Made by a program: the position numbers and the translations under genes
Shown: piece by piece, positions 50,971 through 58,875 of the stretch
How the letters are laid out: each line of letters starts with the position of its first letter
How positions within the stretch are numbered: the stretch's first letter is position 1
The notes under the pieces: generated by a model
The model's database searches: none
What the model saw: only the letters and a program-made list of their open reading frames with translations
What the model was told of the DNA's origin: nothing
Assembly: GCF_000269985.1 (NCBI RefSeq)
Contig: NC_016109.1
Coordinates: forward strand, 4,526,001-4,590,000
Direction of reading: 5' to 3'
DNA length: 64,000 nt
Source of the DNA: Kitasatospora setae KM-6054
Lineage (GTDB): Bacteria; Actinomycetota; Actinomycetes; Streptomycetales; Streptomycetaceae

Positions 50971-51545
<575 letters not shown>

Positions 51546-51695
51546 GGCGGGTTCCTCCGACGATCGAACGTTGTTGATGCGTAAACATCCTTTCGCCCCG
51601 CCCGGCCCCCGCGCGCGGCTTCGGCAAAGCCGTGACCAAACGGAAGCCATGCGTCCGCCAACCGGACACCGACCGCCCCCGGAACCCGCGAGCGG

Positions 51696-52250
51696 TCAGG
51701 CCGCGCCCGCCGCCGGCAGGAAGCCCTCCGCCGTGGCGTCCATCAGCAGCTCGTCGCACTCCCGCCCGCGCCAGTACCCGGCCCGGCGCAGGCGGCCGGC
51801 GGGCCGGAACCCGGCCTTCCGGTAGGCGGCGAGGCCCGCCGCGTTCGGCTCCAGGACCTTCAGCCAGACCATGCGCAGCGCGGCGTACTCGAAGGCCCAG
51901 CGCAGGGTGAGCACGGTCGCCTCGGTGGCGAAGCCCTTTCCGCGGGCTTCGGGGGCGAGGAGGATCACGAACTCGGCGGTCCGGACGGCCGGATCGATCG
52001 AGAGCGTGGTGACACCGAGCGGGGCGCGGTCGGCGGCGTCGACGACCTCGAACTGCGGGTAGTCCCGGTTGCGGCCCTGCGCCTCCCAACCGGCCGCGCG
52101 GACCTCCCACGACTGGGCGACCTGGGTGCCGAAGCCGAGGATGGTGCCGGGGTCGTTCTCCCAGCGGTGGTAGTCCTCCAGGTGGTCGCGGCTGGTGGCG
52201 GCCAGGCTGACGCGGGTGCCGTCGAGCAGGACGAGCGGGGTGCGGGTCAC
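51696..52250 (-). CDS. GNAT acetyltransferase of the lasso-peptide cluster
   Basis: 184 residues. RimJ/RimL-type GNAT: acetyl-CoA loop LLAPEARGKGFATEA (about 93-107), LRMVWLKVLEPNAAGLAAYRKAGFRPAGRLRRAGYWRG. Its start overlaps the B protein stop by 4 bp, so it belongs to the lasso operon. The lasso peptide albusnodin requires a cluster-encoded acetyltransferase that modifies a lysine (memory). The predicted core here has a single lysine at position 10, the likely target. A general RimL-type self-resistance role is the alternative. Confidence 0.85.
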   Translation of the reverse strand: MTRTPLVLLDGTRVSLAATSRDHLEDYHRWENDPGTILGFGTQVAQSWEVRAAGWEAQGRNRDYPQFEVVDAADRAPLGVTTLSIDPAVRTAEFVILLAPEARGKGFATEATVLTLRWAFEYAALRMVWLKVLEPNAAGLAAYRKAGFRPAGRLRRAGYWRGRECDELLMDATAEGFLPAAGAA

Positions 52251-52876
52251 GGGCGCCTCGTTCGGGGTCGGGGGTTGATCGGGGTGTAGCGGTCGGTGGG
52301 CGCCGGTTCCTCGACCGGTCGCCCGTCGCCGTCGCAGACCCAGGCGTGCAGCCGGATCGGATCGGCCGCGATGCCGTGGCGCCAGGCACCGCCGCGCCCG
52401 CCGAGCGCGAGCAGCAGCGCGACGGCGACCGACTCTTCCAGGCAGGCCACCCGCGCGGGGACGTTCCGCGCGGCCCAGCGGACGGAGCGCACCGCGAGGC
52501 GGGCGTGCCGGGCGGACGGGGGCGGCAGCGCGTCGCCCGTCTCGGCGAGGCGGCGCAGCCGTCCGAACCGCTCCGCGCGGGGGCCGAGGGTACGGACGCA
52601 GAGGGTGCCGGCCAGTACGGCGGTTGCCGCCAGCCGCCAGGGAAGCGGGGGCCGGTCGAGGGCCGGCAGCCGGACGGGCACTTCGCTGGTGCCCCAGGAG
52701 ACGGACGAGTCGGGGACCGTCACCGGGGCCGGCGCGGAGCTGCCTTCGAGGGCGGCGAGCCAGCGGCTCAGCGCGTCGCCGGTGAGCAGGACGGTCGTGC
52801 CGGTGCGGTAGTCGACGACCACGCCCGCGTGGCGGGTCAGCGCGGTGACGGTGTCGGCGGTCGGGTGCGGCCTCAT
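52247..52876 (-). CDS. Lasso-peptide leader peptidase, apparent B1-B2 fusion
   Basis: 209 residues; the ATG overlaps the cyclase stop. Residues about 8-48 (VTALTRHAGVVVDYRTGTTVLLTGDALSRWLAALEG) have the PqqD/RRE (B1) pattern that binds the leader. Residues about 75-195 form the transglutaminase-like B2 protease: catalytic Cys145 in VACLEES and His177 in LHAWVCDGDGRPVEEP, where the third acidic residue also lies. It removes the leader so the core N-terminus is free for cyclisation. The B1 part is short and lacks some strands, so fusion is inferred. Confidence 0.87.
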   Translation of the reverse strand: MRPHPTADTVTALTRHAGVVVDYRTGTTVLLTGDALSRWLAALEGSSAPAPVTVPDSSVSWGTSEVPVRLPALDRPPLPWRLAATAVLAGTLCVRTLGPRAERFGRLRRLAETGDALPPPSARHARLAVRSVRWAARNVPARVACLEESVAVALLLALGGRGGAWRHGIAADPIRLHAWVCDGDGRPVEEPAPTDRYTPINPRPRTRRP

Positions 52877-54552
52877 GCCGTGTTCTTCCAGCGGATCGCC
52901 CGGACGGCCGACTCGGCGGTGCGGAGCCAAAGTTCGGTGCCGAGGACGGGTTCGATCAGGCCCCACGGGATGTCCGCCCCGAGGACGGCATTGCGCAGCA
53001 GCGAGCGCAGCGCGGCGGGCCGGAGCAGGCCGAGGGCGGCGAGGTGGCCGTCCACCAGGTCCAGGACGGCAGCCTGGTTGGCGCGTAGCCCGTGGTGGTG
53101 GTCGGCGGTGAAGACGCCTTTCGCGCCCCGATCGAGGACGCTCGGCGGGAGCAGTCCGGCCACGGCGTCGGACAGCATCGGCTTGTAGCGCCGGGCCGAC
53201 CAGCGGTCGGCGGCGGGCGCGGCGAGGACCGACTCCAGGACGCGGGTGTCGGTGAAGGGATTGTGCATGGTGATGCCGTGGGCGGCGGCGAGTTGGTTCT
53301 CCGTCGCGGCGGTGCGGCCGACGTGGCGGACCTCTTGGAGCAGCAGGGTGTCCGCGTGGCCGAGACCGCCCGTGTCGCGGTGCGGGGTGGTGACGGACGC
53401 GGCGAGGTCGCGGGCGTCGGCGGTGAGCCAGGGCATCGTCGCGGTGGTGCCGAGCTTGCCGGGGTCGCCCACGGCGGAGGCCACGGCCGTCCACGGGCTC
53501 GTCCGGTACAGCCGGGCCCAGGTCTGGGCGTCGCGGGCCAGGCGCAGCAGGCGGCCGGAGCGGGCGAGATCCGCCAGGTGGGCCGGGGGCGGCATGAACA
53601 GCGAGTCGCCGCCGTCGCCGGTCAGGTGCACGCTGACGCCGTTCGATGCCAAGGCGCTCAGCTGCGCGTCGAGTTGGGCGAAGGTCATCGCGGACGGGGC
53701 GGGTTCGTCGGTGGGCGGGAGCGTGCCGGGGCCGGCGAACGGGAGGTGTTCGGGCCCCAGCGCCATCAGCCGGTGGCGGATGCGGGGGACGGCACGGGCG
53801 ACGGCACGCGCGTGGTCGAGGTCCCCGCCCTCATCGCGGCCCTTGGGGTGGTAGGTGAAGCCGGTCACCGGCCCGTGCCGCGCGGCCAGGACGGCCAGGG
53901 TGCTGGAGTCCAGGCCGCCGGACAGGTCCGAGGAGACCACCCGGTCCGTGACCCGGACCGCCACCGCACCGGCCAGGTCGTCACGGAGTCGCCGCACGGC
54001 GTCGGGCCAGGCCAGTTCGAGGCGGCGCCAGAACGGCGTGATCGTGCAGGCTCCGCGTTCGGTGGCCGTCCAGCGGTGTCCCGGCGGGATCTGCTCCACC
54101 CCGACCCAGGCCGAGCGGTCGGACGCCCAGGCGGTGGGGTCGGCCAAGCGCGCGGCCAGCCACGCGGTGTCCGGGCCGGCACCGGTCAGCGAGGCCAGCG
54201 CGAGTGAACTCGACGCCCACACAGGGCCGTTGGCCGTACGGGTGGCGTAGACAGGGGCCGCTCCGGCGGGGTCCGCCCACACGGTCAGCGCGCCGCGTCC
54301 GTCATCCAGCACGAGCGTGTACGCGCCGGACCAGGCGGTGGCCACCGCGTCGATGTCGGCGACCGTGGCGAGACGGGCCAGTTCCGCGTCGGTCGCGCCG
54401 CAGGGCCCGAACACCGCCAGCCGCAGCCCGCCGGCACCGCACACCTGACGTACCGGCATCCCGGCCGACCAGAGATCCGGTCGGCGCCACACGCCCCGAG
54501 CACCCACCGGGGAACCGGTACTCCGACCGGGCGTCCCTCCGAACCACCACAT
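52873..54552 (-). CDS. Lasso-peptide cyclase (asparagine-synthetase homologue)
   Basis: 559 residues from the ATG at 54552 (GGAG 8 bases upstream). N-terminal glutaminase-like half (about 1-180) without a catalytic N-terminal Cys, and a C-terminal ATP-pyrophosphatase domain with the PP-loop SGGLDSS (211-217) and HLTGDGGDSLF. These C proteins adenylate the side-chain carboxylate of the ring Asp/Glu and join it to the core N-terminus. It follows the precursor gene by 78 bp and overlaps the B gene, giving order A-C-B-acetyltransferase. Confidence 0.92.
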   Translation of the reverse strand: MWWFGGTPGRSTGSPVGARGVWRRPDLWSAGMPVRQVCGAGGLRLAVFGPCGATDAELARLATVADIDAVATAWSGAYTLVLDDGRGALTVWADPAGAAPVYATRTANGPVWASSSLALASLTGAGPDTAWLAARLADPTAWASDRSAWVGVEQIPPGHRWTATERGACTITPFWRRLELAWPDAVRRLRDDLAGAVAVRVTDRVVSSDLSGGLDSSTLAVLAARHGPVTGFTYHPKGRDEGGDLDHARAVARAVPRIRHRLMALGPEHLPFAGPGTLPPTDEPAPSAMTFAQLDAQLSALASNGVSVHLTGDGGDSLFMPPPAHLADLARSGRLLRLARDAQTWARLYRTSPWTAVASAVGDPGKLGTTATMPWLTADARDLAASVTTPHRDTGGLGHADTLLLQEVRHVGRTAATENQLAAAHGITMHNPFTDTRVLESVLAAPAADRWSARRYKPMLSDAVAGLLPPSVLDRGAKGVFTADHHHGLRANQAAVLDLVDGHLAALGLLRPAALRSLLRNAVLGADIPWGLIEPVLGTELWLRTAESAVRAIRWKNTA

Positions 54553-54587
54553 GTGATCAACTCCGTGACCTGTGTTCCACCAACGGC

Positions 54588-54619
54588 GCGGCGGCACCGG
54601 GGTTGGGAGGTGCCGCCGC
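54588..54619 (-). terminator. Hairpin between lasso precursor and cyclase genes
   Basis: Perfect 11-bp arms GCGGCGGCACC / GGTGCCGCCGC with a 10-base loop, 12 bp past the precursor stop. Such intergenic hairpins often lower transcription into the enzyme genes or protect the precursor mRNA, giving excess precursor (known for other lasso operons). Confidence 0.75.
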
Positions 54620-54630
54620 CCCGCCGACCG

Positions 54631-54762
54631 TCAGCCGGCGTCGTACGGGGAGCGCTTGCCTTCGACGCTGTTGTTCGAGCTGCCCTTGGTCAGGAGCGCC
54701 GCGTCGCCGAGGACCACGGTCTCCCCCTCCGGCTCGCCGTCGAGCGGGGTGAGTTCCTGCAT
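54631..54762 (-). CDS. Lasso-peptide precursor (43 residues)
   Basis: The ATG at 54762 has a very strong site GGGAGGTGAT; TGA at 54631-54633. The product starts MQELTPLDGEPEGETVVLGD and the leader ends ALLTK, with Thr at the penultimate leader position as required by B2 enzymes. Predicted core: GSSNNSVEGKRSPYDAG. Gly1 and Glu8 would form an 8-residue ring, leaving a 9-residue tail. No cysteine, so class II. Lys10, Arg11 and Tyr14 match the pattern I recall for acetylated albusnodin. Calculated monoisotopic mass of the lasso is 1705.77; mono-acetylated 1747.78. Confidence 0.9.
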   Translation of the reverse strand: MQELTPLDGEPEGETVVLGDAALLTKGSSNNSVEGKRSPYDAG

Positions 54763-54816
54763 GCTGATCACCTCCCTTGCAGCACGGGGGCGGGAGGATC
54801 CCGCCGCGGATCGGGG

Positions 54817-54850
54817 CCCCGGGCTCCGGACACACTCGCGGAGCCCGGGG
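54817..54850 (-). terminator. Hairpin terminator after the gene ending at 54853
   Basis: Perfect 12-bp arms CCCCGGGCTCCG / CGGAGCCCGGGG with a 10-base loop, starting 3 bp past the TGA of the minus-strand gene. It isolates the lasso operon, leaving only about 55 bp for a lasso promoter between the hairpin and the precursor ATG. Confidence 0.8.
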
Positions 54851-54852
54851 AG

Positions 54853-55194
54853 TCATCGGGTGCCACTCACAGCGGTACATCGCGGTCCGGTACGGACAGC
54901 GCGGCCGCCGACGGCGTGCCGGTCACTCACGATGCCGTCACCGGACTCCGCACCGAAGACGAGTGCCGTCAGGACAGGCAGTTCGCACGACGAGTCCCGC
55001 ACCCCGACCCGCAGCACCGAAGGGCGACGCCGCACCGCGACCGCGGACTCGATCAGCCACCGTGCGGCCGAAGCGGACTCCGGAGCACACGGCAGCAGCA
55101 TCTGGCACCCGCCGTCCCCCGGCTGTACGGCCACCAGCTCGGAAGGCTGACGGCTCGGAGGCCCGGCGAGCCGAGCCACAACGCTGGCGGACAT
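54853..55194 (-). CDS. Hypothetical protein, possible short HATPase-type relative
   Basis: 113 residues from the ATG at 55194, with AGGAGGT close upstream (short spacing). The stretch CQMLLPCAPESASAARWLIESAVA resembles the first helix region of actinomycete ATP-binding anti-sigma proteins, but the N, G1 and G2 boxes are not evident. Third codon positions favour G/C less strongly than in neighbours, as in the adjacent regulator. A terminator directly after the stop supports a real gene. It is divergent from the XRE-like regulator gene, with a palindrome between them. Confidence 0.5.
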   Translation of the reverse strand: MSASVVARLAGPPSRQPSELVAVQPGDGGCQMLLPCAPESASAARWLIESAVAVRRRPSVLRVGVRDSSCELPVLTALVFGAESGDGIVSDRHAVGGRAVRTGPRCTAVSGTR

Positions 55195-55272
55195 CTGACC
55201 TCCTGTCCCGAACGGGTCGGGCGGCGCCACTGCCGGCACGTGCCTTCGACCGGCGGCGATGTCGTCCTTTCG

Positions 55273-55290
55273 GGTCCGAAATCTCGGACC
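55273..55290. promoter_or_regulatory. Palindrome between divergent genes, candidate operator
   Basis: GGTCCGA-AATC-TCGGACC, a perfect 7-bp-arm inverted repeat, lies in the 242-bp gap between the genes starting at 55194 (minus) and 55437 (plus). Position suggests a binding site for the regulator at 55437 or another local factor. Confidence 0.5.
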
Positions 55291-55436
55291 GCGCTGTGAA
55301 GCGCGTACAAGAAGGATCGATCCGGTACAGATCCCAGACGATGCCCGCGAGGTGTTACCGAGGAGGTAATACTGGTGACCAGAGCGGTTTTTGACGACCC
55401 GTATCCCGCCATGCTCCCCAGTGGAGGCAGTGCTCG

Positions 55437-56894
55437 ATGACGCATTCAGGCCCGACCCGAGGCCCCTTGCTGTCTGCCGAGTTACTGGCGCGCGAAGACC
55501 TCCGCCTGGCGCTCGCCGAGCACGACTTCGCCGCGGCCTTCGGGTTGATCAAGAAGTACGGCGGGTACTCGCAGAACAGGATCGCGTCAGCCTGCCAGCT
55601 CACTCCGGGCAAGGTCTCCACGATCATGTCCGACCCGGCGAAGCGGATCACTTCCTACGAGGTGATCGCCCGAATCGCCGACGGCATGGGGATTCCCGGC
55701 CACTACCTCGGACTGGCATCGCGCCCCTGGGAATCCGATACCGGACAACCGCAGCAACCGGCCGGGGCCAGCCTTCCGGACGGCGACCTCCCGTGGCGGC
55801 CGGAGATGACAACAGCACTCGCCACCCGCCTCACGAGAACTGATCTCGCTACGGACAGACGTACCGCCGCCCGCCTGCTGGCCGCAACCGCCATCACCGG
55901 AACCTCCCTCCTGGACCCGCTCGAAGGGTGGCTCGCCGCACCCGCCGCCGCGTCGGAACGTGTCCGTCCCGGACGACTCGGTCGACACGACGTGGCCCAG
56001 CTCGAACACTCCGCCGTCGCTTTCCGGCAGTGGGACCACCGGTACGGCGGCGGCCTGCGGGCCAAGGCCGTCCTCGGTCAGCTCAACGACACCGCCGCAG
56101 CGCTCGAAGACCGCCAGCTCCCGGAGATCGAGCGGCGCCTGCACGGTGTGATGGCACAACTGGCGGGCACCGTCGCCACGATGATGTGGGACTCCGGGTA
56201 CCAGCGCCGGGCCCAGGACTACTACCGGCTCGCCCTCCGCTCCGCCCACGAGGCAGGAGACCGGGCATTCGGCGCGAACGTCCTCGCCGGCATGGCGCGG
56301 CAGATGCTCTACACCGAACGACCGGGCGATGCCCTCGAGCTGGTCAGGCTCGCCCAGGACGGGAGCCAGGGCCACACCGGCCCCCGCGTCCGGGCCATGC
56401 TGCGGACCCGCGAGGCATGGGCCTACGCGGCGATGGGGCGGGTGGCGGCCTTCCGCCGTGCGACGGGCCAGGCGGAGGAGGAACTGTCCTCCGTCCGGTC
56501 GACGGACGACGAACCCCACTGGATCGCCTACTTCGACCAGGCCGAGATCTCCGGGGTGACCGGCGGCCGGCTGCTGGATCTCGCCCGTACCGACCCGCGG
56601 ACCCATGCCGAAGCGGCGGCCGAACACATCCGTGCCGCGCTGACAGCACGCGGAGCCGAGGCGGGGCGGTCCCACGCGCTCGACTGGATCGGGCTCGCCG
56701 AGACCCGGTTCCTGGCCGGCGACATCACTGCCGCGGTCGAGGGGACCAGGCATGCCGTGGTCGCCGCTTCACGCACCAAGTCCGACCGCGTCCGGACCCA
56801 GCTCGGCGGTCTCTACCAGTACACCGTGGGCCACTCGACGAACCCGGCCGTGCGGGAGGCCCGCGGTAGCATCCGCGAGCTACTGGCGAACTGA
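55437..56894 (+). CDS. HTH regulator with TPR-like C-terminus
   Basis: 485 residues. N-terminal HTH at about 25-85 (FAAAFGLIKKYGGYSQNRIASACQLTPGKVSTIMSDPAKRITSYEVIARIADGMGIP), then a linker and about 350 residues of helical repeat (LEHSAVAFRQWDHRYGGGLRAKAVLGQLNDTAA, AQDYYRLALRSAHEAGDRAFGANVLAGMARQM), the architecture of Streptomyces XRE-TPR regulators. The SLOG-like gene follows after 16 bp, so the two are probably co-transcribed. Whether it controls the lasso operon is unknown. Confidence 0.85.
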   Translation: MTHSGPTRGPLLSAELLAREDLRLALAEHDFAAAFGLIKKYGGYSQNRIASACQLTPGKVSTIMSDPAKRITSYEVIARIADGMGIPGHYLGLASRPWESDTGQPQQPAGASLPDGDLPWRPEMTTALATRLTRTDLATDRRTAARLLAATAITGTSLLDPLEGWLAAPAAASERVRPGRLGRHDVAQLEHSAVAFRQWDHRYGGGLRAKAVLGQLNDTAAALEDRQLPEIERRLHGVMAQLAGTVATMMWDSGYQRRAQDYYRLALRSAHEAGDRAFGANVLAGMARQMLYTERPGDALELVRLAQDGSQGHTGPRVRAMLRTREAWAYAAMGRVAAFRRATGQAEEELSSVRSTDDEPHWIAYFDQAEISGVTGGRLLDLARTDPRTHAEAAAEHIRAALTARGAEAGRSHALDWIGLAETRFLAGDITAAVEGTRHAVVAASRTKSDRVRTQLGGLYQYTVGHSTNPAVREARGSIRELLAN

Positions 56895-56910
56895 CCGAAG
56901 GGGAACGGGC

Positions 56911-57399
56911 ATGACCGTCATCGCCGTCACCGGCCACATGGACCTCACCGAGGAGAGCGTCCTCCTGGTCCGCGAAGCCCTCGGGGCAGCACTGGCCGAG
57001 CACGCCGCCGACGGGCTCACCGGCGTCTCCTGCATCGCGAAGGGCGCCGACGCGATCTTCGCGGACGCGGTGCTGTCGCTCGGCGGCGAACTGGTCGTGG
57101 TGGTCCCGTCGGCCGACTACCGGCAGGCCAAGGTCAAGCCCGACCACGCCGAGGAGTTCGACCGCCTCCACCGGGCCGCCGCCGAGGTGGTGGTGATGCC
57201 GCACGCCGAGGCCGACCGCGAGGCGTACGAAGCCGCGAACGGGGAACTGCTCCGCCGCGCCGACCACCTCTTCGCGGTCTGGGACGGCCGGCCGGGCAGC
57301 GGGCGCGGCGGTACGGCGGACACCGTGGCCGGTGCGCGGGAGGCCGGAGTGCCGGTGACGGTGGTGTGGCCGGACGGGGCGGCCCGCCGGAGCGGCTGA
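56911..57399 (+). CDS. SLOG/LOG-like Rossmann-fold nucleotide-binding protein
   Basis: 162 residues from the ATG at 56911 (AAGGGGAA upstream). The opening VIAVTGHMDLTEESVLLVREAL, SCIAKGADAIFADAVLSLGGELVVVVPSADYRQ and GGTADTVAGAREAGVPVTVVWPDG follow the DprA/LOG (SLOG) pattern of proteins that bind nucleotide ligands. There is no lysine-decarboxylase PGGxGTxxE motif, so it is not a canonical LOG phosphoribohydrolase. Co-transcription with an HTH-TPR regulator suggests a ligand-sensing accessory protein. A strong terminator follows. Confidence 0.72.
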   Translation: MTVIAVTGHMDLTEESVLLVREALGAALAEHAADGLTGVSCIAKGADAIFADAVLSLGGELVVVVPSADYRQAKVKPDHAEEFDRLHRAAAEVVVMPHAEADREAYEAANGELLRRADHLFAVWDGRPGSGRGGTADTVAGAREAGVPVTVVWPDGAARRSG

Positions 57400-57434
57400 C
57401 CGGAGCGGGGCCTGCCGCACCCGCCCGAACGACC

Positions 57435-57478
57435 GGAGCCCGCGCGCACCCTCGGGGGAGAGGATGCGCGCGGGCTCC
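57435..57478. terminator. Hairpin terminator after the SLOG-like gene
   Basis: Perfect 14-bp arms GGAGCCCGCGCGCA / TGCGCGCGGGCTCC with a 16-base loop, 36 bp after the stop. Confidence 0.85.
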
Positions 57479-57494
57479 GTGCCGTCGTCAGCGG

Positions 57495-57554
57495 GTCGGT
57501 CAGTTGGCGTCGGCCGGGATGGTGCCGAGGCGGCCGGCCTTGAAGTCCTCGAAG
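57495..57554 (-). pseudogene. Remnant of a pirin gene 3' end (direct repeat of 58871-58930)
   Basis: 60 bp here match 58871-58930 with one mismatch. On the minus strand both encode the last residues of a pirin protein: FEDFKAGRLGTIPADAN here, FEDFQAGRLGTIPADAN at 58.9 kb. No other pirin sequence is present at this site, so it is a leftover of a duplication or recombination. The two copies are direct repeats 1.38 kb apart that bracket the phosphotransferase gene. Confidence 0.85.
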
Positions 57555-57784
57555 CCGTGCTCTCCGGGCAGACGGCCACCGCCGACGACATCCCGGCGAT
57601 CAGGGACGCATTCGTCTCCAGTGGCGCGCTCCGCGCGACCGGCCGCCGCGCCGAAGCCCTGGCCGACCGCGCGAGGACTGTCATACCGACCCTTCCCCTC
57701 GGCGGGCCGGCCACCGAGTACCTGATGGACCTCCTGGCCGCCCGCGTCACCGACAACCTCGCCAGGTGGACCACCGAAGAGTGA
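57554..57784 (+). pseudogene. Gene remnant resembling the C-terminus of a polyprenyl synthetase
   Basis: From the pirin remnant onward, the plus strand reads EAVLSGQTATADDIPAIRDAFVSSGALRATGRRAEALADRARTVIPTLP and on to TEE and a stop at 57784. This resembles the last helices of isoprenyl diphosphate synthases, but the catalytic DDxxD part is absent and the 5' side joins directly to the reversed pirin tail. It is probably a truncated leftover. The assignment to that family is tentative. The 450-bp stretch 57400-57849 otherwise holds only the terminator and the pirin remnant. Confidence 0.4.
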
Positions 57785-57849
57785 ACTCGGTGGAGCCCGC
57801 ACCTCCCGCCACCCTAGGCTCGACCGACCGACCGAATCAGGAAGGTACC

Positions 57850-58800
57850 GTGCCCACAAACGATCTCTCCTCGCGCACGTCCGTGAGGCCCTCCTGGGAT
57901 GAACTCCCCTTCCCCGTGCGGGAGTCCGTGCAAGCGGTCCTCGGCTCGCCCGTCGCCGGCTCCCAGGCCCAGACCGGCGGATTCAGCCCCGGCCTCGCAG
58001 TCCGTGCCACCCTCGCCGACGGCCGGGCGGTGTTCCTCAAGGGCGTCGCCACCGACCACCCCGTCCACGGGATGTACGCCGACGAAGCGACGATCAACCG
58101 CAGCCTGAGCCACCAAGTCCCCGTACCGCGGATGCTCGACTCCTGGGAGGCGGGCGGGTGGCTGTTGATGGCTTTCGAAGACATCGACGGCGGCCACCCC
58201 GACCTCAGCCCCGGCTCGGCCGACCTCCCCGCCGTCATCCGGCTGCTCGACCAACTCCCCAAGACAGTCAGCCCGTCCCCGATCCCCGACGCCCCGACCG
58301 TCGCCGCGGTCCTCGAAGGCGGCTTCCACGGCTGGCAGGCACTCGCCGACCAACAGGCCGAGCTCGACTCGTGGTCCGCGCGCCACCTCGACCGGCTCGC
58401 CGCCGTCGAGCGCGACTGGCTCGCCGAATCCGCCGGAGACTGCCTCCTCCACGTGGACCTGCGCGCCGACAACATGCTCATGCGCGACGGCGACGCCCTC
58501 GCCATCGACTGGGCCTACCTCCACCAGGGCGCCGCCTGGATCGACCCCGCCTTCCTGGTCCCCCAACTGATCCGCGCCGGCCACACCCCCGCCCAGGCCG
58601 AAGCCCTCATCGCGGACGTCGCCTCCTGGGCCGCCGCCCCACCGGACGCGATCACCGCCTTCGCCGCCGCCCAGGCCGGCTACTGGGAACGCGGCTCCCG
58701 CCTCCCCGCCCCACCCGGGGTGCCCTACCTGCGCGGCTACCAGGCCGCCATGGCCGCCGTCGGCCGGACCTGGATCGGGTTCCGCACCGGCTGGCACTGA
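57850..58800 (+). CDS. Aminoglycoside/choline-kinase-like phosphotransferase
   Basis: 316 residues from a GTG with GGAAGG upstream. The APH fold is evident: lysine strand AVFLKGVATDHP, then the catalytic Brenner motif LLHVDLRADNML (Asp and Asn) and the metal motif AIDWAYLHQGAAWIDPAF. Such proteins phosphorylate small hydroxyl substrates; some confer aminoglycoside or macrolide resistance. It lies between the two pirin-tail repeats and is followed by a perfect terminator, consistent with a mobile or recently acquired gene. Confidence 0.88.
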   Translation: MPTNDLSSRTSVRPSWDELPFPVRESVQAVLGSPVAGSQAQTGGFSPGLAVRATLADGRAVFLKGVATDHPVHGMYADEATINRSLSHQVPVPRMLDSWEAGGWLLMAFEDIDGGHPDLSPGSADLPAVIRLLDQLPKTVSPSPIPDAPTVAAVLEGGFHGWQALADQQAELDSWSARHLDRLAAVERDWLAESAGDCLLHVDLRADNMLMRDGDALAIDWAYLHQGAAWIDPAFLVPQLIRAGHTPAQAEALIADVASWAAAPPDAITAFAAAQAGYWERGSRLPAPPGVPYLRGYQAAMAAVGRTWIGFRTGWH

Positions 58801-58806
58801 CGCGAT

Positions 58807-58846
58807 CCCTTGGTGGCCCCGGGTGAACACCCGGGGCCACCAAGGG
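58807..58846 (+). terminator. Strong hairpin terminator after the phosphotransferase gene
   Basis: Perfect 18-bp arms (58807-58824 and 58829-58846) with a 4-base loop, followed by TTTC. It also faces the end of the truncated pirin gene on the other strand. Confidence 0.9.
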
Positions 58847-58875
58847 TTTCAGCCTCTTCGGCTGCCAGCAGTCGG

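Noticed and set aside
54588..54850. Riboswitch or structured RNA upstream of the lasso genes
   Set aside because: Only two simple GC hairpins are seen, each explained as a terminator or intergenic stem; no recognised aptamer motif.
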